From: Fomitopsis serialis
Taxonomy: Eukaryota > Basidiomycota > Agaricomycetes > Polyporales > Fomitopsidaceae
Reading direction: 5' to 3'
Length of the DNA: 36,921 bases
NCBI RefSeq assembly: GCF_022376445.1
Contig: NW_025955346.1
Location: forward strand, 1 to 36,921
Positions 1-10,062 of the stretch are shown here, in pieces. A model generated the notes under the pieces. It did no database searches, was not told the origin of the DNA, and was given only the letters and a program-made list of their open reading frames with translations. Numbering within the stretch: the first letter of the stretch is position 1; each line of letters begins with the position of its first letter. A program made the translations under genes and the position numbers.

Positions 1-2000
1 ATCACACTACCACTCTTAATCTCCGGTTACTCTGGCAAGACTTCGTAAGTTCAGTCGTTCTCGGAACCGGTGATTTCAGTTGGTCTAGCTAGATCTTGGA
101 TTGACGCCTCCGATCATTCATGGCTTTCGCAAGGCAGGTACTGACATACTCGTGACAGATCATCACTATGGATGCGAAACACCAGCAGTTTGTCTTGGCG
201 ACTGGCTATGAACACTTCTGGAGAGGCGTCGGGCAGAAGGAGCGTATGTAAGTAGAGTTATGATCACCGCCAGCAGGCTTTGACATAGTCGACCATAGGG
301 AGGAGTTTCTCGGTGCTGGCATCTTCAATCGCGACGACCAGGTAAGACCTTTTGCCGTCGTTAACAGGCATCTCGCTAAATTATTATGGCTGCAGGAATG
401 GAAGGCGGTGAGCAAGCTCGGCCGCGTATAATGGTACTGTTCATGGCTAAAGCCCGTCGTAGCACCGTGCGCTCGCTCGACCATTCTTCTCTCGCGATCG
501 CGTCACCGACTTCGAGTTGTTCGAGCGGTATGCCGACCGTACGGTGTCGCTCATGTCGTCGCGATGTGAGCTTGGAGAGCCGGTCGAAGTGCAGGACATG
601 TATGCAAGATTTACTCTCGACGCTGCATCTGAGTTCCTCTTCGGCAAGAATGTCGATACTCTCTCCGGTCGACTCCCAGAGCCCGGAAACACGCAGATGA
701 GCGGAAAAGGCTCTGCGACGGGCGACGAGTTCGGATCTTTTGCGCAGTCGTTCGAAGATGCACAAGTATTGGTCCTGCTCAGGGTTCGGCGCGGGTACTT
801 CTGGCCCATCTACGAACTGTTCACAGGGGACCCACACCGAAAACATATGGCAGTTATTGAGAAGTGGCTCGAGCCGTTGATTCAAGACGCTCTGCAGAAC
901 AAATCAGATATGCAGAAGAGCGGTCTCAAGAACCCGCTAGATCAGAGCGTGTTCTTGCAGTATCTGGTGGACAATACCGAAGGTTAGTCACCGTGTGATA
1001 TTCTATTGCAAGCGCATATGGTGACGCGCTTCGCCGTGCATGCAGACCCGAAAGTCATGCAAGACCAGCTCCTTAACATTCTGTTGGCCTCGCGCGATAC
1101 GGTCGGTAGCATCTTTTTCTTTCCGCAGTATCCTGCCTGACACATCTTTCGTCAGACCTCTTCACTCCTGACATATGTCACGTACTTCCTTGCATCGCAT
1201 CCAGACGTCACGAAGCGGCTGCGCGCAGAAATTCTGGAGCATTGCGGTGTCGACAGCGCTCCTACGTTTGATGACATCAAGAACATGAAGTACAGTGCGT
1301 TTGCCTGAGCTTGAGTGTTCCGAAGAATAAGGACTGACAGACTGTGTACTCAGTGCGTGCGGTCATCAACGAAACTTTACGTTTATTTCCACCTGTGGCG
1401 GTAAACTCGAGAGAGAGCAAACCGCACCCCAGCATTCTGCCGAACTCTGACGGTACCTACCTGCAACCCGCGGAACCTCTATACATGCCTCCCCTGACAC
1501 CAATTGCGTACTTCACTTCTCTCATGCACCGCAATTCAGCGCTCTGGGGCCCGGACGCGGATGTCTTCGATCCGGATCGCTGGCTCGATAAACGCCTATC
1601 GAAGTTCGTCTCGAACCCTATGATGTTTACGCCCTTCAGCGCCGGTCCCCGAATCGTAAGCGAATCCACCATCAAAGTCTGAATTATGCCCTGATCTACG
1701 TATGTGTAGTGCATTGGCCAGAACTATGCTCTGAATGAGGCATCATTATTTCTCACCCGTCTCTTGCAGCGGTTCGACACGTTCACACTTGCGCCGGAGG
1801 CCCAACCCGCAGGCTCGTTGCCACCATCCGAGTGGAAGCAAGGCAAGGGTCGCGAAACATTTGAGAAACTATGGCCTAACTCTGCATTGACGAGTTATGT
1901 CAAGGTACGGCTTCGTCGCTTTGGTGTCTACGCAGTCGTTGATTGTGCTTCTTGTGACCAGGGAGGGCTATGGGTTCGATTAGGTCGGGTAGAAACATGA
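1..2000 (+). CDS. Cytochrome P450, CYP63-like (5' end outside window)
   Basis: Haem-thiolate monooxygenase of the ER membrane; substrate unknown. The visible exons splice cleanly: 3-44, 159-247, 299-341, 396-407, 463-982, 1046-1101, 1156-1294, 1354-1655, 1710-1904 and 1962-2000, giving 478 residues plus stop with no frame break. Diagnostic motifs in order: WK.HR...RPFFSRDR in the C-helix region; I-helix ASRDTTS; K-helix ETLR; PERF-like FDPDRW; haem loop FSAGPRICIGQNY, whose Cys is the axial ligand and whose codon starts exon 9; and the C-terminal YVKGGLWVR typical of this fungal group. The N-terminal anchor and about the first 100 residues lie upstream. Exon 4 is only 12 nt (EWKA). The I-helix has Ser where many family members have Gly (A-G-x-D-T). 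The next gene runs in the same direction and is unrelated. Family-level identification is secure; the CYP subfamily is not. Confidence 0.93.
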
Positions 2001-2451
2001 GGACGACTCGAGGTTTACACCGCGAAGGCGAGGCTTTGGCAGTATATAACGATATGCGTGCTACCTTTTCAAGCTTCAAGCTCACGGCTGAGCCGTAACG
2101 ACATTAGAGACTTACTCTCACTCTCTACATCCTTTAACTTATCATTGATATGGTCTGTACTTACGTTGGATGTAACTTGTATGCCAAAGAGTTTGAATAG
2201 ATTATCTGCGTGAACAAGTCGGTGCGCCGCGTCACCAGGCGTCACGCGTCACCGTGCGCGTAGTAACAAACGTAACCCGAGAACAACAGGTTACCAAATT
2301 TGGATAACGCGTGAGGCGCGGTGGCCCGCCGGGCAACTGCGCTCGGTGACTGCCACTGTGCTCCCGCTCGCCACCCTCGCATCTACGATCGCGCTCTCCC
2401 CTCATCTCTCGGTACACAGAAACGCCCAGGAGCGTTGAATAGGCTGCCAAA
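2001..2451. other. Intergenic: P450 3' end / epsin promoter
   Basis: 451 bp between two genes on the same strand. It must hold the P450 terminator and the epsin promoter. I see no coding exon and no clear TATA box; the last 100 bp before the epsin ATG is pyrimidine-rich, as is common for fungal 5' leaders. Confidence 0.5.
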
Positions 2452-4234
2452 ATGTCGAGCTTGTCGCATGTCGGGAAGGGGGTGATGAGGGTGGCGAAGA
2501 ACTACACCAAGGGTTACTCGGACGTCCAGGCCAAGGTGCGGGACGCGACCTCGAATGACAAATGGGGACCCTCCGGGACACAGATGAATGAATTGGCACA
2601 ATTGACATACAACCAGTACGTTCTGTGTCTTGCTCACTGGGGACTGTTATGGAGTGTTCGTGTAGGAACGACTTCATTGAGATCATGGAGATGCTTGACA
2701 AGCGGCTCAATGACAAGGGCAAGAACTGGAGGCACGTATTCAAGGTATGCTGCGACCTGTTGGATGCCTCGTAATAGACTCATTCCTCGCTCAGTCTCTG
2801 ACGGTCCTTGACTATCTCCTGCACGCCGGTTCGGAGAATGTGGTGCTATACTTCAAGGACAACGTCTACATCATCAAAACGCTGAAGGAGTTCCAGTATA
2901 TCGACGAGGAGGGCAAAGATCAAGGTGCCAACGTTCGCCAGAAGGCGAAGGACATCACAAATCTCCTGCAAGACGCTTCACGGCTGCAGCAAGAGCGCCG
3001 CAACCGCGCAAGCATGCGTGATCGAATGACGCGGGCGGGTGGCCTTGACGGGGAGATCGAGGACGAGAACGTGCAGCGGCGGTCACAAAGCCTCCCTCCG
3101 CGCCGTAAGGAAACGGATGCGGAGCTCCAGCGTGCGATCGAGGAGAGTAAGAGGTCCTTGGCGCAGGAGCAGGCTCGGGGACAAGAGGATCGCGACATCC
3201 AGGAGGCGATCCGGCTCAGTGAGGAGGAGGAAGCGAAACGGAAGAAGGCCATCGCCGATGCAAGCGGATCTCTCTTCGATGATCACAGCCAGTGCGTCTT
3301 CTCCGTCGTACGTGGACTCTCTCAGACCTGCTCATTGATCGTAGGAACACGAATGGGACCAACCCATTCCCTCTTATCGATATGTCTGCTTCGGTGCAAC
3401 CACAGTACACAGTGCAGCCGCAGTACACGTCGTTCAATCCGTATCAGCAGCAGATGCAGCAGGAGGCTATGCAAGCGGAGTACCTTCGCCAGCAAGCAGA
3501 GTGGCAGCAGCAGCAGCAACAGCAGCTGCAGGCGCAACAGCAAGCACAGCTGCAAGCTGCGCAGCAAGATGAATGGATGCGCCAACAGCAGATGCTCGCG
3601 CTCCAGCAGCAGCAACAACAGCAACAGCAACAGCAGCAGCAGCAGTTCCTGCTTGCGCAGCCTACTGGCTTTGGGTACGCCTCTCAGTATGTGACGCTGC
3701 TATTATGTCAACTAAACGGCTTGAACTTTTAGATCGAACAATCCCTTCGCACCCTCCTCATCCCCCAACCTCTCGCTGTCGACGTCGTTCTCGTCTAACA
3801 ACTCGTTAACAGCCTCGCCAGCACCACAGAGCGCTGGCCCTTCATTCAATCTACAGGGCACATACGCGAACGGCGGGCCGAGCACAAATCTAAGCAGCAG
3901 CCCAGCCCAGTCGCCACCGCCACCGTCCCAGTCCGCCCCTCCAAGGCAAGGCACGCTGAACGTGAAGACGCGCAAGGACGAGCAGCATGCGCATCTTGCG
4001 AATATCTTCGCAAACCGCGACGACGACGGTATCGACACCTTCGGAAACTTCGGCCAGCTCAGGTGCGTTGTGCTATGGCGTGAGTCTGCTTCACATTGAC
4101 TGATGTGGCGTTGCAGGTACGGTCAGCAAGCAGGCAGGCTTGTTGGCCAGCCCACAGGCCAGCCGTCAGGTCACAACCCGTTCCAGCAACAACAACAGCA
4201 GCAGCAAACCGATCAGCCCTTCTTTTCAGTATGA
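2452..4234 (+). CDS. Epsin-like endocytic adaptor (ENTH domain)
   Basis: Clathrin/ubiquitin adaptor at endocytic sites, the Ent1/Ent2 role in yeast. Six exons (2452-2615, 2666-2744, 2795-3291, 3345-3686, 3733-4062, 4117-4234) join without a frame break into 509 residues. An ENTH domain fills residues about 10-145 (SNDKWGPSG, NDFIEIMEML, KNWRHVFKSL, VLDYLLHAGS). Two ubiquitin-interacting motifs follow near residues 189-202 (ELQRAIEESK) and 213-227 (DIQEAIRLSE). Then come NPF motifs for EH-domain proteins near residues 252, 363 and 489, and a Gln-rich stretch at about 301-347. ENTH binding of PtdIns(4,5)P2, UIM binding of ubiquitinated cargo and NPF binding of EH partners are family knowledge. 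The ATG is the first in frame with the ENTH domain. Nothing looks broken. The Gln tracts may vary in length between strains. Confidence 0.95.
3505..3645 (+). repeat. CAG/CAA polyglutamine tract inside epsin
   Basis: Two runs of mixed CAG and CAA codons, the second (3604-3645) almost uninterrupted, separated by an Ala/Gln/Met-rich linker. All in frame, coding for Gln. A shorter CAA/CAG run recurs near 4188-4207. Confidence 0.95.
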
Positions 4235-4833
4235 TGACTGCCATCGCAATATGTCTACAGTCGTTGGTTATTGCTTCCTTACGTTAAACACTTTTCGTAC
4301 CAGCTCATCTGTTCAAGGTTGCCCCAATTGTATACCACTCCGTACTCCACCGTTCTCTGCCTAGGATTAATCTGCTTTTCGCGTTAAAATGTTGAGAGGG
4401 GGAGCTCTCCCTGTCGATCGACAGATCCCTAGGATAGGGAGGGGATATGAATATCTTAGATCAATGCAAAACCCAAGTACAGTGGTACACTTGTCACTGT
4501 CAGCGCTCGGTTGGTCTGCCGCTGTGTGATATCCCTAGCTCTCGCGCGCAGAGCAAGGCGTCAGATTAGAATATCAGGAGCGCGCGCAGGTTTAAAAGAT
4601 GAAAGAATTGTCTACACTGCCCACGGGAGACTAAAAAAGGCTCTCCTCAAGCTCTTCGGAGTCTCCTATGCTCCCAGCTACATCCCCGACTCCGACCGGA
4701 GGGAGAGAGGAGGGCTTTGTCCAGCTTTGTCCACTACGTTCCACTACTTGAGTAGCAAGGCTCGAGTCCCAAGTGGCCGGGCGCCTTCCACTTGTTTGTC
4801 CAGACCGACCCTTACTTATCCCAAACCATCACC
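4235..4833. other. Intergenic: epsin 3' region, palindrome, promoter of next gene
   Basis: 599 bp without a supported exon. It contains a perfect 14-bp palindrome, CTGTCGATCGACAG, at 4411-4424, about 180 bp past the epsin stop. An open frame beginning near 4511 shows no family features and is not called. Confidence 0.5.
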
Positions 4834-6937
4834 ATGATTTCTGACAAGGAGATGACAGACGACTACACAGTCTTCTATCCTCATTCTACGAAACTCCCCT
4901 CTTTCACGATGCGGGTACCTAGCGGCAGCAAAAACCATATTGATACGTTACTCGAGGATACAATCAAAGCCAAGAAACCACTTCAACAGCACATTGATCT
5001 CACTGAGGGTTATACGTTGTTCATGGTACGTATCTTTCTTGTGTCGATTAAGCTGGTAGTGACCATACTAGCCCTCTGGATTGTCGCGGTCGCCCCGTAA
5101 AACTTTACTCGATCGTAGCCTCACATGGCTTCGCGATTATCATGATGTTGAGGACACCATAATTGATGTGATGGAGACGACGCATACCGTTTTCCCAGAA
5201 GGACCGCAACCTCATTTCGTCGATATTCTCTTTGTCACGCCGGAGAGTGAGTCATTTTTCTTGAACACTGGACACCCATCTGACCTGTGATCTAGTACTG
5301 GAGAGTCTGGACGACGTGGGAGAGCTTGCCGCTAGCCATAGGAAGGTCATCCGTGGTACGTAGCCTTATTCTTACCTCCAGGCTGTCAGCTGACTATGAC
5401 ATCAGAACGGGAGAGGAAGGCTCATGACATCCACACATCGTTACCCAGGCTACGGTCGGATGGAATTTTGTCGAGCTCAGGCGTACAAAAAGTTGTTAAC
5501 GACCTCAATGACCGATTTCACGCGGGACGACCGCACGACAACTATGGTCCTCCAGTCGCCTTGTTCCACCCTACGTTGGGCTTACTCGCATACCGTCTTC
5601 GTCATCCTGACTTCGATGTTCCCGAGAGCGAACTAAATTCTTTAGAGTTCGAACAGGTTCATCTCTTTATGACACAGGTTTTGTGTAGCTACGAGAATGA
5701 GGAGGCGCGGACAGAGGCCATTCGGGATGCCCTCAAGATAATCTTCAGGTTCGATCTCGATTGGGACACATCCATCGGCGACAACCACCTTGATGCGGTT
5801 TTTGGCGGCTCACGCCCGTTCGGCTTGGTGATAATCAAGAACGAGTCCGGGTTGGGTGGTGATGCATCTCTGCAAGCAGGTCTATCCTACGCGAAATCGT
5901 AACAGGTGACAATGACAAAGTCTGATGTTGACTGTATGTACTGCGACGGTGTCACTGACGAGGTACTCTAGCTGGTACGGCAGCGACGGCGCCAGTCAAA
6001 CTACCCTGCTATCCTGATCGGAATGATGGGTGACCTCCTCGAGATCGGGATTGCCATGTACACCGACGGACCCTATACCGACTGTGTCTTCTCGGAGCGG
6101 TTGCGTTTGGACTTCCACCGGAACGAGAACGTTCTCCGTGTCGCGCGGGCCTTCAAGGCTGTTCAGCTCGCTGTGAGTGACCTTCGCGCATTTTATGCAC
6201 GACTCGACGCGGCACCTCCGAATCCTCCCATCAGCATCGCACATCTCTTTCCCTCACCTCTGCCGGACCCCTCCTGGAAGGACAGCATACCATCCTTGAC
6301 TTTCACGCACCGGATGTCTCGCGCTGGGCAGCTCTATCTCATGGCGGAGTCGCCAGATCGGAGGTCTTCGTGCATCTATGTTGCCACTATGCCCAAGTCA
6401 CTGGCATCAGGAGCCGGCGATACTGCCGACGGCGAAGTCGAGGTCCTCGTCAAGTTCACCGCGAGCTACAACGAAGAAGCCCACCGCATCCTCGCCGCAG
6501 CCGGGTTGGCGCCTAATCTGCACGCCTGCATTCCCGTGTACGATCGCCTCTTCATGATTGTCATGGATCGTGTTCACGGCGAGATGGCGTGGTCGTTCGA
6601 GCAGAGAAAGGAGCTCCTCCCGTACAGCATCTACGCCGACGTCAAGACTGCCATCAACCTGCTTCATGACAAGAACCTCGTCTTTGGTGATCTACGGTCT
6701 CCCAACATCATGTGTGTTCGTCGATCCGATGGCGATGGCTCAGACGAACGGTGGAATGCCATGCTGATCGACTTTGACTGGGCCGGGGTTCACGGTGATG
6801 CATTCTACCCAGCGATTATGAATGACCAACTATCGGTGTGGGTTCCCTCCATGCGGCGAAGAGGGCTGATGCAGATGGAGCATGATGTTGGTATGCTCGA
6901 GCGGGTTGAAAAGTTGTGCGAACCGAACATGGTGTAA
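4834..6937 (+). CDS. Crinkler-like N-terminus + divergent protein kinase, one frameshift
   Basis: Exons 4834-5025, 5072-5246, 5296-5355, 5406-5898 and 5972-6937 total 1886 nt, one short of a whole number of codons. Residues 1 to about 120 have the layout of the ubiquitin-like Crinkler N-terminal domain (IKAKKP, HIDL, YTLFM, then FPEGPQPHFVDILFVTPE). A middle part ends in ASLQAGLSYAK and resumes as QSNYPAILIGMMGDLLEIGIA. The C-terminal part is a kinase fold: VLVKF (the VAIK-like Lys), FGDLRSPNI (catalytic loop, GD for RD) and LIDFDW (metal-binding DFG equivalent). The frame breaks at the AAA run 5893-5895, just before the last intron: one more A would make YAK-I and restore phase 0. The start at 4834 has a good context (CACCATG). 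The substrate is unknown. Similar Crinkler/kinase proteins are multicopy in basidiomycetes. It could be a pseudogene, a sequencing slip or an unusual splice; without repair, the kinase half is out of frame. Confidence 0.7.
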
Positions 6938-7727
6938 TTCTGTATTACTGGGACGCGTAGATGTGGTCAATGCATAGTATGGTCGCGATGTACACTTGGG
7001 GGTTTCTCGTTTTGTGATTTAGTTGGGTGTCGTTGCAACGGATGGAAGTATAGCAGGCAGAAAAAGAGAGGAGGGAAGCATATGTAAGTACTGTCAATAT
7101 GAAGTCAATACTGTCCATACGGCAGCTCTCCCGCCTCTCGCCCGACTCCTCTCCGCTCGGGTTTCCATGTTCTTTGTCCTCCGGGTTCTCCTCTCTTCCC
7201 TGGTCTTTCTCTTCTTGTCTAGGCTGTTCTCCGGTCTTCGTCAGCGCTCAGCTCCGTTCGAGGAACCTCTTCGTCGCCAAGTGATTCGGCCAGATGAGCG
7301 AACGGAACACGCACACGACGAGAATAGAGAACTGCCTTTCTTTTGGTGAGATGCTGCGTCTTACGACGTTGGTGTTAACAGTCGTCACCTTCGGGCTACG
7401 ATTGCAGGAGATGTCGCACGTTTTGACCGACATGCCCAGCTTGCACTCTGGTCTGATTCGTGTGTGAACGGCAGGGCTGACTTGTGGCCTGGTACTTCAG
7501 TTGCCAACAGGACGTCGACCAACTCGTGGCGAAGAGGCAGGAGATTATTGACGGCGACAGGTCGCAGGTCAGGATGGTCGTGTGCCACATTGTGTAGAAG
7601 GAATCAGCTTTGACATAGTATTTATGACTGACGCGCAAGAGCATAATATACGCAGTCCTAGACAATGGTGCGTAGCATGGGTATCCAATCACTGTCAGTA
7701 TATCACCCACCAAAGAATGTTCGGGTA
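6938..7727. other. Intergenic between convergent genes
   Basis: 790 bp between two 3' ends. Open frames exist (for example 7023-7349 +, rich in Leu, Phe and Ser, and 7396-7731 -), but they have no recognisable domain or splice logic. The 7140-7260 stretch is CT-rich. I see no RNA gene or repeat. Confidence 0.45.
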
Positions 7728-9509
7728 TCACGGTTCAAACCATCCCACTCTTGCCATCTCCTCCGCTAGTCCCTCCCAGCCTCGTCTCCGAGCCTTCCTT
7801 CCAGCTAGCTCCGTTGCGAACCTGATCACCCTAAGCGACGCACCGGACCGCCAGTGGCAGCAAACGCACCTCAAGCACTCTTCCAACCTCCACCTCCCCA
7901 CCTCTCTCACATCCGACCCGACGTCCCTGCCCCGACTCGCCCCGCTCGGGGTGTACGGCTCGCCCGGCAACAGCCGCCGACTCAGCGCATACATCATCCC
8001 CGCCACAAACGCGTCTTGCGCGCCGACCTCGTCCACGATCTCGGCCCCGAATGGCTCGTTCCTCCGCGCGTCCGGCGCCGAGCCCGTCGTCGCGTTCCCC
8101 GTCTGCGTCTCGTCCGAGTCCGCGGAGCCCTCGCGTCGGTCGCGCTGGTGCATGAACTGGCTCTGCGGCACGGACGCGCCCGGGGGCGGACTCTGCGGCG
8201 CGTGCGAGGTCCCCACGGACGATGACAGCATCCCCGCGGTGAACACACTCGACGAGTCCGTGTGCTGCCCCGCCCAGAAGTCGCTGCCCGTCCGCACAGA
8301 GAGCATTTCGACCACGTCCGTGGTGTCAAGATTCTCGTGATCGTCTGCGGCGGTCGTGTGCCGCGAGTGAACGGGCATCGCGGCCGCGCTGGGGCTGCTC
8401 GAGTCCGCCGCGACCCAGCCCGAGCTCTGGAAGTACTCCCGGGTGGGAACGGAGAGCAGCGCAGCGCCGTCTTCGCCCCAGTGCGCGACGAGGAGCGCGT
8501 GCGGCGCGGCGAGGGTCGTGAGCGAGAGGAGAAACGCGCGCGGAGAAGCGGCGTATTGGGGCGAGTGCGCCAGCGCGTAGTGCTTGTTGAGAAAGACCAC
8601 GTCAGCGTAGGGCACGAGCTGCAGAATATGTAAGCGGCAGCACGCCATGCACGTAGAGGAGGATTCCCACCGCTTCCACACCCTGTTTGGCGCGTCGACC
8701 TACGTCGACGCTGAACACGCAGTGGTTCCTCCATTTCCGCTCTTGTGCCAGACCCTCCAGGCCCATGATGTTGCTCAGCGTCGTCTTCACTGACCTGCCT
8801 TCGAAGTGTACCCAGTCAAATGGCGCCGGGCTGCTCGTGTTTGTTCTCGGTAGGGTAACGGCTGGTCGCACGCCATCCATGCTCGACATGGATGGCCGTG
8901 GTTGCAAGGCATCCAGCTTGAAGGCCGCGTTCGCGGTATTCGGTGTTAGATGTGCGGGCGCAAGAGGCGGAGAGTACAAGTAGTTCTCTGGGGCGAGCAG
9001 CGGTCCGAGGAGGGACACAAAGTCTTCGTGCGTGATGTCGGGTAGAGGGTTGTTGTTGACGACGGTGCGCGAGTCGGTGTCGTCTAGTGGTGCAACGCCA
9101 TTAGCCACGAAACAGCCAGGCAAGACAGTAGGCGACCTGCATGTAGGACCCACGCGCTAGGAACACCAGCCTCCTCCCAGACTTTACAAAACCGCGTACT
9201 GACGCGCTCCCTCTCCAGGTCTCGTATGAGCTTCCGTCCGTCTTCGTTACCTCCCAGGGGCGCGACCAACAGAGCCTCGACTGGCGCGAATTGTGCAAGA
9301 ATGGAAAGACATGTACTGGCGGCGCCTCCACGCGAGCGTATGACAGTGCTCGCGCGGAGTACGCTGTTCGGCAATGGATGCGTGGGGAGCTCGAGGGTAT
9401 GGGTGAGGAAGAGGGTCCCGGAGGCGACTATGCGCAGTGGGCGTTGTATGGGGTTTGTAGCGGATTCAGTCGTATTGCGTCGTCCAGGCGCCATGACGGG
9501 GACCGTCAT
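7728..9509 (-). CDS. PfkB-family carbohydrate kinase (ketohexokinase-like)
   Basis: Predicted cytosolic sugar or nucleoside kinase of the ribokinase fold. Four exons (9137-9509, 8671-9083, 7870-8618, 7728-7821; introns 48-53 nt) give 542 residues with no frame break. Seen in order: RIVASGTLF first strand, SRGGAAST and APLGGNEDGR substrate region, SRTVVNNNPLPDIT, FDWVHFEGRS, a VVFLNKHYA segment, ALLVAHWGEDGA, and the C-terminal signature DEVGAQDAFVAGM with its catalytic Asp at residue 464. The usual GAGD anion-hole motif reads GAQD here (Gln463). About 130 residues of Ser/Thr/Gly-rich, probably disordered sequence are inserted before the signature, so the protein is much longer than the roughly 300-residue family norm. 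Ketohexokinase is the best guess for substrate. The ATG at 9509 precedes the first beta strand; a second Met lies five codons in. It is divergent with the FCP1-like gene. Confidence 0.88.
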
Positions 9510-10062
9510 ATGTTCCGTACGCAGCCCTTTTCTCCCCTACGCAGACCCAAGTACAGCCTATTTGAGAGAGGGTTAGGAGGGGTTAGGGCAGTTGAATAGG
9601 ATACTACTTGCTTCACGTCTCGGCTGAATTATCGTATCAGGTCGTCAGCTCAGTCTGTGTTTCGCAGCAGGCTCACCGCAAAATACACCACCCCCGCCTT
9701 AGCTACCGATCTTCTGGAGACGCCAGTTTCGCGAGAAAGTATGCGGAACACTTAGATCGCACCGAGCTTGAGCGAAGGGCGGGCGGGAGACGGAGATGTT
9801 GGTTCGAGAGAGAGGTAGGAGTTGGGCTGAGCGCGCTATGACATCCTCGCGGACCGCAAGTCTCCGGGCCCGGGTTACCGTGTTTGGAAGATACTTTGCC
9901 CACGTGGTTACTGGTCGTTCGTTAAGCGCCCATGGTGGTGCTTTCGATTTCGCCTGCGTAAGTCCGTCGGAATCCCTACAAACCGTGAAGTTGGCTGCCG
10001 GAACCCTGCTGCAATCTTCCATCCTTCGGACGAGTCCTCTCTGGCTCCGACTGAAGGCCAAG
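9510..10062. promoter_or_regulatory. Divergent promoter, PfkB kinase / FCP1-like gene
   Basis: 553 bp between two start codons pointing away from each other, so it must carry both promoters. No convincing TATA box is seen. The FCP1 frame stays open upstream of its ATG from 9796, but that stretch is Arg-rich and lacks family features. Confidence 0.5.

Noticed and set aside
7023..7349. Open frame with a hydrophobic start, possible small membrane protein
   Set aside because: The hydrophobic stretch comes from a CT-rich tract; no family likeness or neighbouring exon.
7582..8340. 252-codon open frame on the plus strand
   Set aside because: It is antisense to the well-supported PfkB gene; GC-rich antisense frames stay open by chance.
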